Source: Candidatus Doudnabacteria bacterium
GTDB taxonomy: Bacteria; Patescibacteriota; Doudnabacteria; UBA920
Length of the DNA: 10,920 nucleotides
NCBI GenBank assembly: GCA_023245915.1
Contig: JAHFJK010000004.1
Coordinates: 1,219 to 12,138 of the forward strand
Direction of reading: 5' to 3'
The position numbers were made by a program, and so were the translations under genes. Shown in pieces: positions 5,866 to 10,901 of this stretch (positions are counted from its first letter, which is position 1; the number at the start of each line of letters is the position of its first letter). The notes under the pieces are model-generated. The model had not been told where the DNA came from and ran no database searches. It saw nothing but the letters and a program-made list of their open reading frames with translations.

Positions 5866-5953
5866 CGTTTGCAACTGCCCGAAACAAAAACTCGCCCAAA
5901 AATTGAGGGCGAGGGGGTTTAGGGGAGAGGTGATTAGTAAATTTTTGTTCTAA
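5866..5953 (+). pseudogene. Third copy of the recX 3' end (orphan tail)
   Basis: The frame ending at the TAA of 5951-5953 reads KQKLAQKLRARGFRGEVISKFLF (from 5882). It aligns with KQKTANRLKSRGFKGEVIAKLIF at the end of RecX, with ARGF-RGEVI-K matching SRGFKGEVIAK. The frame is open back to 5852 but has no start codon, so this is an isolated gene end. CTCGCCC/GGGCGAG also form a small inverted repeat within it (5891-5913). Confidence 0.7.
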
Positions 5954-5955
5954 AT

Positions 5956-5982
5956 GTAGTGCAGGCCCTCGGCCTGCACTAC
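5956..5982. repeat. REP-like perfect hairpin with GTAG end
   Basis: GTAGTGCAGGCC (5956-5967), loop CTC, then GGCCTGCACTAC (5971-5982). REP sequences handled by REP-associated tyrosine transposases are short hairpins marked by a GTAG tetranucleotide, and a truncated transposase of that class begins right after this one. A related hairpin lies on the other side (6203-6224). Confidence 0.7.
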
Positions 5983-6186
5983 AGCTTGTCACAAATAGTT
6001 GGTTCCTACAAAAACGTCGTAAGCAAATTATCCCGTAAATATGAAAAAGAATTTGCCTGGCAACCGTCATTTTATGACCACGTGATTCCCAAAGACGAAT
6101 CTTTGGACAAAATTCGGGAATACATTGTTAACAATCCTTTGAAATGGGAACTGGACAGAAATAATCCAGTTAATTTGTGGATGTAA
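5983..6186 (+). pseudogene. REP-associated tyrosine transposase (RAYT), C-terminal fragment
   Basis: About 67 codons remain, starting SLSQIVGSYKNVVSKLSRKYE and continuing with WQPSFYDHVIPKDESLDKIR, then EYIVNNPLKWELDRNNP. This is the C-terminal third of an IS200-like/RAYT transposase (TnpA_REP), a single-strand DNA nuclease that acts on REP hairpins. The catalytic tyrosine position is kept (the Tyr of REYIVNNP, codon 6121-6123). The N-terminal part with the HUH histidines is gone, so the fragment should be inactive. A GTG at 5959 could start an ORF, but only by reading through the REP-like hairpin, so the natural start is lost. It is flanked by two REP-like hairpins, as RAYT genes usually are. 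Confidence 0.8.
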
Positions 6187-6197
6187 AATACCGGATT

Positions 6198-6224
6198 AAA
6201 AAGCAGGCCGAGAGCCTGCACTAC
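6198..6224 (-). terminator. htpX terminator formed by a REP-like hairpin
   Basis: On the minus strand GTAGTGCAGGC (6224-6214), loop TCTCG, GCCTGC (6208-6203), then TTTTTAA. The GTAG-TGCAGGC arm equals the arm of the REP-like hairpin at 5956-5982, in inverted orientation. With its T-run it makes a good Rho-independent terminator about 50 bp after the htpX stop. Confidence 0.65.
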
Positions 6225-6270
6225 ATTATCCGCCATTATTCAGCGCAGCCATCAGCGACCAATCAGCAAT

Positions 6271-7176
6271 TTACAAATTCATCCCCCTTAATTTTTTAAT
6301 CCTGTCCGCAATTGGCGGGTGGGTGTTAAAGAGGCCGGCGAACCAGCCCACACTGCCGTGGCCACCTTCTTTTAGCGGGTTAACAATATACAAATGCGCT
6401 GTGGCTTTGTTGGCGGCTTCTAATGGCTCTTGATCTTTATCAATCTTTTCCAGCGCACGGGCAAGGCCTTCGGGATATCTGGTCAACAAAGCCCCGGACG
6501 CATCGGCCAAATATTCTCTTTGCCTGGACACAGCTAATTTTATTAGGGTGGCGATAATGGGGGAAAGGATAGCTAAGATTAGGCCCACTATCGCAAGGAT
6601 TGCTGCGAGTTGTCCGCCCTCGCTATTTTTTCTTCGGCCGCCAAAAAAAGAAGCTCTAAGCATCCAATCTGCAAGCAGGGTAACTGTGCCCACCAAAACT
6701 ACGACCAAAGTCATTACCCGGATGTCGTAATTGCCAATATGAGAAAGCTCGTGGGAAATTACGCCTTCCAGTTCGGTTTTTTCCAGTTTTTGCAAAATGC
6801 CGGTCGTTACACAAACCACAGCGTGCTGCGGGTCGCGTCCGGTGGCAAAAGCGTTGGGAGCGGTGTCGTCGATAATATAAATTTTAGGCGTGGGCAGGCC
6901 CGCGGCAATACATAAATTTTCAACGATATTATAGAGTTGGGGATTCGCGCCGCGGTCAACTTCCTGCGCGCGCGACAGAGCCAATGTGATTGAATCGGAA
7001 AAATAGTATGAGATCAAGGATGAAAAAATTGAAAAGCCAACTGCAAAATATAAAATTTCGGGCGCGTTATAAGCTTGCGCGAATACAAATCCCAACAAAG
7101 AAATAACTACTAAAAAGCTGAATATGAGTATCCAGCTTTCACGCTTGTTTTTGTTGATGAGGTCGTATGTAAGCAT
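6271..7176 (-). CDS. htpX: Membrane zinc metalloprotease HtpX
   Basis: A 301-residue M48 protease that degrades damaged membrane proteins at the cytoplasmic membrane. Two N-terminal hydrophobic segments (about 15-35 and 40-58) precede the catalytic domain. The zinc motif HELSH is at 142-146, and the third ligand is probably E221 in REYLADASGA. Two further hydrophobic segments lie at 153-170 and 189-215. The C-terminal NTHPPIADRIKKL (284-296) is typical of HtpX. Length and motifs are complete. lemA lies upstream on the same strand, a common pairing, but a GxxExxY cassette now separates them. No Shine-Dalgarno is visible before the ATG at 7176. A promoter inside the cassette was not recognised, so expression may depend on read-through from lemA. 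Degenerate ATCAGC words follow the stop (6238-6270). Confidence 0.95.
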   Translation of the reverse strand: MLTYDLINKNKRESWILIFSFLVVISLLGFVFAQAYNAPEILYFAVGFSIFSSLISYYFSDSITLALSRAQEVDRGANPQLYNIVENLCIAAGLPTPKIYIIDDTAPNAFATGRDPQHAVVCVTTGILQKLEKTELEGVISHELSHIGNYDIRVMTLVVVLVGTVTLLADWMLRASFFGGRRKNSEGGQLAAILAIVGLILAILSPIIATLIKLAVSRQREYLADASGALLTRYPEGLARALEKIDKDQEPLEAANKATAHLYIVNPLKEGGHGSVGWFAGLFNTHPPIADRIKKLRGMNL

Positions 7177-7184
7177 TTTGTTTG

Positions 7185-7221
7185 TCCACTAATACACTAA
7201 TAATCACGAATAACACTAATT
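7185..7221. repeat. Left terminal inverted repeat of the GxxExxY cassette
   Basis: Built of degenerate CACTAAT and CACGAAT words (TCCACTAATACACTAATAAT at its start). It is the inverted partner of 7600-7636 with six mismatches, and it contains the stop codon of the GxxExxY gene at 7216-7218. Confidence 0.7.
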
Positions 7222-7596
7222 AACTATCCTTTTGCTTATGATCCCATTTTTTGAGAACACGATTACTATTCCAAGTTTAATCTTATTGGATTTTAAATAG
7301 CCATATACCTGCCTTATATGTTGAGGGTATACTGCATTTGCAACCTTGAGTTCCAAAACTATTCTTGCGTTTCCTTTTTCAGCGAGAAAATCAATATAGT
7401 ACCCGCCGATAGATTTGCCCGCCAGTATCAAGGGGGTCCATAGCTGCTCAGTCACCTTATACCCTAAATTTAAAAGCGCATTTTTATAACCTCGGTAATA
7501 GTATTTTTCCTGGTATCCGAATCCTAATTCGTTAAAAACCTTCATCGCCGCACCGACAAGTTCATAACCTTCATCCCGATATATCAGTTCGGCCAT
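7216..7596 (-). CDS. GxxExxY protein (PD-(D/E)XK-nuclease-like family)
   Basis: A 126-residue protein from the ATG at 7596, starting MAELIYRDEGYELVG as family members do. An in-frame ATG at 7650 would add 18 residues, but these are encoded by the right inverted repeat and its flank, so I reject it. The family motif G-x-x-E-x-x-Y is at 27-33 (GYQEKYY). Candidate nuclease residues follow as D69 in GYYIDFLAE and E82-x-K84 in IVLELKVAN, matching the PD-(D/E)XK pattern. Biological role and substrate are unknown for the family; a nuclease activity is inferred from fold relationship. It lies in a cassette between lemA and htpX, on the same strand, and uses a stop codon inside the left inverted repeat. 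Confidence 0.85.
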   Translation of the reverse strand: MAELIYRDEGYELVGAAMKVFNELGFGYQEKYYYRGYKNALLNLGYKVTEQLWTPLILAGKSIGGYYIDFLAEKGNARIVLELKVANAVYPQHIRQVYGYLKSNKIKLGIVIVFSKNGIISKRIVN

Positions 7597-7599
7597 AAA

Positions 7600-7636
7600 A
7601 ATTAGTGATATTAGTGTGTATTCGTGAATTAGTGGA
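7600..7636. repeat. Right terminal inverted repeat of the GxxExxY cassette
   Basis: Reads in reverse orientation to 7185-7221 (31 of 37 identical). It begins 3 bp after the lemA stop on the minus strand and ends 3 bp before the GxxExxY start codon, so it would form the 5' leader of that gene. Confidence 0.7.
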
Positions 7637-7639
7637 TAA

Positions 7640-8188
7640 TTAAAATTCAACTTTCACTGGTTGGCCTTCCGGACCCTTTTCATCTATATCAAAGAACTCG
7701 CGCTTGGTAAACCCAAACATGGAAGCAAAAATGTTGCCCGGGAAGGTCTGGATTTTGGTATTGTAGTCGCGCACATTGCCGTTGTAAAAGCGGCGCGCGG
7801 CCTGGATTTTGTCTTCGGTGTCGGTTAAATCGTTTTGCAGCTGCAAGAAGTTCTGGTTGGCTTTAAGCTCCGGATAATTTTCCGCCACCGCGAACAAACT
7901 TTTGAGCGCGCCGGAGAGTTGGTTTTCGTCTTTCAGCCTTTCAGCCATAGATCCCGCTTGCATGGCCTGGCTTCTGGCCTGCGTAACCTTTTCAAACACG
8001 CCGGATTCGTGCGCAGCGTAACCTTTTACCGTGCTGACTAAATTGGGTATCAAATCATACCGTCTTTTTAATTGCACTTCTATGTCGCTCCAGGCTTCGT
8101 CTACCTGGTTCCGGCTTCTAATCAGAGAGTTAAAAAGCCCAATGGCCAAGAGGACTAAAACCCCCAAAACTATCCAAAATATTATCAT
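7640..8188 (-). CDS. lemA: LemA family protein
   Basis: A 182-residue protein with one N-terminal membrane anchor (IIFWIVLGVLVLLAIGLF, about 2-19), followed by a long helical domain outside or at the membrane face. The LemA signature is present: NQVDEAWSDIEVQLKRRYDL (27-46) continuing IPNLVSTVKGYAAHE. The middle LQLQNDLTDTEDKIQAARRFYN (116-137) and the end NIFASMFGF (151-159) also fit. The molecular function of LemA is not settled, but it often sits next to htpX or TPM-domain genes in membrane stress loci, and htpX is next downstream here once the intervening cassette is discounted. An extended -10 promoter is present upstream; no Shine-Dalgarno is visible. Confidence 0.95.
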   Translation of the reverse strand: MIIFWIVLGVLVLLAIGLFNSLIRSRNQVDEAWSDIEVQLKRRYDLIPNLVSTVKGYAAHESGVFEKVTQARSQAMQAGSMAERLKDENQLSGALKSLFAVAENYPELKANQNFLQLQNDLTDTEDKIQAARRFYNGNVRDYNTKIQTFPGNIFASMFGFTKREFFDIDEKGPEGQPVKVEF

Positions 8189-8224
8189 ATTTTTATTATT
8201 TTATTTAATTTTTCTAACGGTTTA

Positions 8225-8233
8225 ATTATAGCA
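8225..8233 (-). promoter_or_regulatory. Extended -10 promoter of lemA
   Basis: On the minus strand TGC precedes a perfect TATAAT (8230-8225). A weak -35-like TTTAAC lies 18 bp further upstream. The start near 8218 leaves an AT-rich leader of about 30 nt. Confidence 0.6.
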
Positions 8234-8254
8234 CAATTGGGTTTGGCTGTTAAA

Positions 8255-8283
8255 TTGCAAAAAAAGGCTTAGTTGATTATAAT
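8255..8283 (+). promoter_or_regulatory. Promoter of the small ORF and probably of gatCA
   Basis: TTGCAA (8255-8260), a 17-bp spacer and a perfect TATAAT (8278-8283). It fires away from lemA. The start near 8290 leaves a short leader with the Shine-Dalgarno GGAGGG (8298-8303). Confidence 0.65.
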
Positions 8284-8308
8284 TTGACTAACTTGATGGA
8301 GGGCAAAC

Positions 8309-8518
8309 ATGCTGGTTAGGCACCAAGGCAAGGATGCCAAATTTCTTGGATGGAGCGACTGGGATGCGGAGTACTTTCTTTTTGTCCAACAGCAGCCGCA
8401 TAATCAGCGACTGTATGTTTGGATTCTGCCTCAGGACGGCCAGCGGGAGCTTGTTCCTATCGTGGACCTTAGGGTCCAGCTTAAGGTCCAGACCATGGCG
8501 GAGGCGATGTCTGTGTGA
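8309..8518 (+). CDS. Small protein of unknown function (69 residues)
   Basis: I do not recognise this protein. It is supported by a consensus promoter and a strong Shine-Dalgarno (GGAGGG, 8298-8303) five bases before the ATG, the only good one in the window. It is soluble, with no signal or membrane segment, and rich in aromatic residues and Gln (FLGWSDWDAEYFLFVQQQP, 12-30; YVWILPQDGQ, 36-45), which could form a small beta-rich domain. G+C is about 53% by hand count, against about 40% at the start of gatC, so codon use differs from its neighbours and it may have been acquired. Its end contains an inverted repeat GGACCTTA/TAAGGTCC (8464-8489). gatC follows 60 bp downstream. Confidence 0.55.
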   Translation: MLVRHQGKDAKFLGWSDWDAEYFLFVQQQPHNQRLYVWILPQDGQRELVPIVDLRVQLKVQTMAEAMSV

Positions 8519-8529
8519 AAACCAAACCT

Positions 8530-8577
8530 TGGGGGGATCAAGTAGTACCGGTCCTCCCTCAACCCCCACTATTATTT
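8530..8577 (+). terminator. Weak hairpin with T-rich tail before gatC (attenuator candidate)
   Basis: TGGGGG (8530-8535) can pair with CCCCCA (8563-8568) across a 27-nt loop, followed by CTATTATTTTA. The loop is large and the T-run broken, so termination would be partial at best. It may instead be part of the gatC leader. Confidence 0.25.
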
Positions 8578-8578
8578 T

Positions 8579-8860
8579 ATGCTTACTAAAGAAGAAGTTA
8601 TAAAAATTGCGCAGTTGGCGCGAATAGAACTGTCGGAAACAGAAGTGGAAAAGTTTCAAAAAGACCTTTCCACGGTTTTGGATTATGTAGAAGAATTAAA
8701 AAAAGTTGATGTTACTGGACTGGAAGAAGTTTCGCAGGTTAGCGGATTGGTCAATGTGCAGAGAGAAGACAAAGTTGTTGATCACGGCAACCGCGAAGAA
8801 ATTTTGTCCATAGCGCCGGAGACGAAGGATGGGTATTTCAAGGTGAAAGCGATACTGTAA
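8579..8860 (+). CDS. gatC: Asp-tRNA(Asn)/Glu-tRNA(Gln) amidotransferase subunit C
   Basis: A 93-residue subunit of the GatCAB amidotransferase, which turns misacylated Glu-tRNA(Gln) or Asp-tRNA(Asn) into the correct amide form. GatC wraps around GatA and stabilises the complex. The sequence has the family pattern: MLTKEEVIKIAQLARIELSE at the start, then KDLSTVLDYVEELKKVDV (28-45), and a C-terminal stretch ending KDGYFKVKAIL that contacts GatA. The length is normal. gatA follows after 54 bp containing 9-bp tandem repeats. No Shine-Dalgarno precedes the ATG; transcription probably comes from the promoter at 8255-8283. Confidence 0.93.
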   Translation: MLTKEEVIKIAQLARIELSETEVEKFQKDLSTVLDYVEELKKVDVTGLEEVSQVSGLVNVQREDKVVDHGNREEILSIAPETKDGYFKVKAIL

Positions 8861-8887
8861 TGACATAATTGACATAATTGACATAAT
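8861..8887. repeat. Three perfect 9-bp tandem repeats between gatC and gatA
   Basis: TGACATAAT repeats at 8861-8869, 8870-8878 and 8879-8887, followed by a degenerate TGAACAAAA. The repeat creates two TTGACA hexamers (8869-8874, 8878-8883) that look like -35 boxes, but no good -10 lies at the right distance. Confidence 0.85.
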
Positions 8888-8914
8888 TGAACAAAAATAT
8901 ATCTGTTATTTAAC

Positions 8915-10414
8915 ATGCAACTAGAATATTTAGAACTAACAGAATTGCGCAAACTATTAGATCAAAAAAAAGTCTCGTCAGTGGAACTGACGAAGTATTT
9001 TTTGGAGCGCATTAAAAAATACGACAAGGAATTAAATTCTTTCATCACGGTTACGGAAAAAGAAGCTTTAGAGCAGGCGGCTGTTGCCGACGACTTTATT
9101 GCCAGTCCGGGTGAAAACCCGTTTTTGTGCGGAATCCCGTACGCGGCAAAGGATTTGTTTTGCACCAAAGGCGTACGCACCACTGCTGCCAGTAAAATTT
9201 TAGACAATTATATACCGCCTTACGATGCCACCACCATAAGTAAATTAAAAGAGCAAAAGGCAGTTTTGCTTGGCAAAACAAATCTTGACCAGTTCGCGCA
9301 CGGAAGCAGCGGGGAAACTTCCGCTTACGGGCCGGCAAAAAATCCATGGGACAACAATAGGATGCCCGGAGGTTCTTCCAGTGGCTCAACAACCGCAGTT
9401 GGAGCAGGACTTGCGCCTTTTGCTTTGGCCACTGAAACCGGCGGCAGTATCCGTTTTCCTGCATCGGTTTCTGGAATCACAGGGTGGAAACCCACTTACG
9501 GCCGAGTTAGTCGATACGGTGTAATTGCTATGGGATCTTCTTTGGACAGCCCGGGAGTCATGGTTAATTCAGTAGTCGATGCGGCACAGATTGCAGAAAT
9601 TATTGCGGGACACGATGAAAAAGATTCCACCACAGGCAGAAATGAAGTCCTAGCATACTCAAAAAATTTAAATTCAGATATTAAAGGTTTGAAAATTGGC
9701 ATGCCAAAAGAATATTTCACCGACGGGATGGAAGCTGGCGCTAAACAAAAAGTTTTGAATGGCATAAAAGTTTTGGAAAACCTGGGAGCTAAGATAGTCG
9801 AGGTGAGTCTTCCCAATACGCGTTATGGTCAGATGGTTTATGCAATTATTGCGCCGAGCGAAATTTCTTCAAATTTAGCAAGATATGATGGTATTCGCTA
9901 TGGTCATTCAACTTCAAAAGCCAAAAATTTGATGGAAGTTTATACCAAAAGCCGGGCTGAAGGTTTTGGCGACGAAGCTAAAAGAAGAATCATGACCGGC
10001 ACTTACGTTTTATCAGCAGGCTATTATGATGCTTACTATAAAAGGGCGCAAAAGGTAAGGGGTTTAATAATTCGAGAGTTTGCTGAAGTTTTCAAACAGG
10101 TAGATGTCTTGGCTGCGGCTTCGACCCCGAGTGTTGCGCAAAAATTAGGACATGCGGCAGACGATCCTTTGTTCGGTTATATTGTTGACCAGCTCCACAT
10201 TCCTTCATCGCTGGCTGGACTCACAGCCATGACATTTCCCTGCGGTTTTGCCCGGCCAACTGACGGCGAAACGCTTTCAATGGATGGACTTCCGGTAGGT
10301 CTTCAGATAATCGGGCCGCAGTGGGGAGAGCAGAAAGTTTTTAATGTTGGATTTGCTTATCAGCAGGTGACGGATTGGCATAAGAAACATCCGGCTTTGG
10401 AGTTTGGAGATTAG
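8915..10414 (+). CDS. gatA: Asp-tRNA(Asn)/Glu-tRNA(Gln) amidotransferase subunit A
   Basis: A 499-residue amidase-signature protein, the glutaminase subunit of GatCAB. It frees ammonia from glutamine, which is channelled to GatB for tRNA amidation. The Ser-cisSer-Lys triad is intact: K79 in GIPYAAKD, S154 in PGGSSSGS and S178 in ETGGSIRFPAS, the same numbers as in the well-studied Staphylococcus aureus enzyme. The region from about 360 to 480, including RIMTGTYVLSAGYYDAYYKR and the end LPVGLQIIGPQWGE, is typical of GatA. Length is normal. gatC is upstream; gatB is not next to it, as pemK follows after 13 bp. No Shine-Dalgarno is visible before the ATG. The end of the gene runs into GAGATTA repeats (10408-10420). 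Confidence 0.97.
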   Translation: MQLEYLELTELRKLLDQKKVSSVELTKYFLERIKKYDKELNSFITVTEKEALEQAAVADDFIASPGENPFLCGIPYAAKDLFCTKGVRTTAASKILDNYIPPYDATTISKLKEQKAVLLGKTNLDQFAHGSSGETSAYGPAKNPWDNNRMPGGSSSGSTTAVGAGLAPFALATETGGSIRFPASVSGITGWKPTYGRVSRYGVIAMGSSLDSPGVMVNSVVDAAQIAEIIAGHDEKDSTTGRNEVLAYSKNLNSDIKGLKIGMPKEYFTDGMEAGAKQKVLNGIKVLENLGAKIVEVSLPNTRYGQMVYAIIAPSEISSNLARYDGIRYGHSTSKAKNLMEVYTKSRAEGFGDEAKRRIMTGTYVLSAGYYDAYYKRAQKVRGLIIREFAEVFKQVDVLAAASTPSVAQKLGHAADDPLFGYIVDQLHIPSSLAGLTAMTFPCGFARPTDGETLSMDGLPVGLQIIGPQWGEQKVFNVGFAYQQVTDWHKKHPALEFGD

Positions 10415-10427
10415 AGATTAGAAAAGT

Positions 10428-10817
10428 ATGGAAAAAGATTTTAAAAGTTGGATAAGGCTTAAGGAAAAACTTGATAACATTGCTACTCAAGTGTTATTTA
10501 AGGAGCGGGAGATTTGGTGGTGCGCTTTAGGATGCAATGTCGGTCAGGAGGCGAATGGTAAAAATGAACAGTTTATTCGTCCAATTTTGGTTTTCAAAAA
10601 ACTCACTCTAAATTCTTTCGTGGGCTTGCCTTTAACTACAAAAGTAAAAGAAGGTTCCTGGTACGTTCCAATAAGCCAAAGAGGTAGAGCCAGTCGCGTT
10701 ATGATAAATCAGATTAGAATTTTTGACAGCAAAAGGCTTTATAACAAAATAGGAGCATTGGATTTTAATGATTGGACGAAAGTTAAACAAAGGTTTAAAG
10801 ATTTTTACTGCGCATAA
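10428..10817 (+). CDS. PemK/MazF-family toxin (endoribonuclease), no antitoxin visible
   Basis: A 129-residue protein. A charged helical lead (1-27) precedes a MazF/PemK-type beta-barrel: REIWWCALGCNVGQEANGKN (27-46), FIRPILVFKK (49-58), GLPLTTKVKEG (66-76), and SRVMINQIRIFDSKRLYNKIG (89-109). R51 and T70/T71 stand where the catalytic Arg and Thr/Ser of MazF nucleases lie. Members cut single-stranded RNA at short sequence sites. Normally an antitoxin gene sits directly upstream; here the neighbour is gatA, 13 bp away, and downstream there is only a hairpin. The N-terminal extension is common in Patescibacteria-type PemK proteins. It is probably cotranscribed with gatCA. Whether it is a free toxin, tamed by a distant partner, or a house RNase is open. 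Confidence 0.82.
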   Translation: MEKDFKSWIRLKEKLDNIATQVLFKEREIWWCALGCNVGQEANGKNEQFIRPILVFKKLTLNSFVGLPLTTKVKEGSWYVPISQRGRASRVMINQIRIFDSKRLYNKIGALDFNDWTKVKQRFKDFYCA

Positions 10818-10847
10818 AAATACCCCCCGCGGGTTGCCCAGCGGGGG
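10816..10847 (-). terminator. Rho-independent terminator on the minus strand after pemK
   Basis: CCCCCGC (10824-10830) pairs with GCGGGGG (10841-10847), and the inner GGG/CCC closes on a TTG loop with one bulged base. On the minus strand the stem is followed by GTATTTTTA. On the plus strand no T-run follows, so it suits transcription coming from the right better than from pemK. Confidence 0.6.
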
Positions 10848-10867
10848 AACGTGGCTAATGCCAAATT
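10816..10867 (-). ncRNA. Candidate short RNA, about 50 nt
   Basis: A start near 10867, set by the promoter at 10874-10901, and an end in the T-run at 10822-10816 would give about 50 nt. It holds a small hairpin TGGC-ATTA-GCCA (10862-10851) and then the terminator stem. Its end reaches the pemK stop codon. It is inferred only from promoter and terminator; no known RNA family is recognised. Confidence 0.3.
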
Positions 10868-10873
10868 AATAAT

Positions 10874-10901
10874 ATTATATACTAAATAATAAGTTTGTCA
10901 A
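10874..10901 (-). promoter_or_regulatory. Consensus promoter pointing leftward at the right edge
   Basis: On the minus strand a perfect TTGACA (10901-10896), 16 bp, and a perfect TATAAT (10879-10874). It has the same architecture as the clpC promoter. No ORF on that strand lies within reach downstream. Confidence 0.6.

Larger units (their letters stand above)
7185..7636 (-). mobile_element. 452-bp inverted-repeat cassette carrying a GxxExxY gene
   Basis: Terminal inverted repeats of 37 bp (7185-7221 and 7600-7636) match at 31 of 37 positions without gaps. Between them lies one complete gene. Removing the cassette leaves lemA and htpX 11 bp apart, an ordinary operon spacing, so it looks like an insertion. 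No transposase and no clear target duplication are visible; mobility is inferred. Confidence 0.5.

Noticed and set aside
5959..6186. Intact 75-residue gene starting at GTG 5959
   Set aside because: The first eight codons are the REP-like hairpin itself and the protein lacks the catalytic histidines, so it is a truncated transposase end rather than a gene.
7597..7650. Upstream ATG extending the GxxExxY protein by 18 residues
   Set aside because: The extension is encoded by the right inverted repeat and its flank, overlaps the lemA end, and is not part of the family; MAELIYRDEGYELVG is the natural start.
8288..8659. 123-codon minus-strand ORF across the small-ORF region
   Set aside because: It overlaps both the promoter-supported small ORF and the start of gatC, and its own upstream region is gatC coding sequence with no promoter.
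9096..9464. 122-codon minus-strand ORF inside gatA
   Set aside because: It is fully antisense to gatA, whose triad and length are intact; the translation is Trp/Cys/Leu-rich noise without a recognisable domain.
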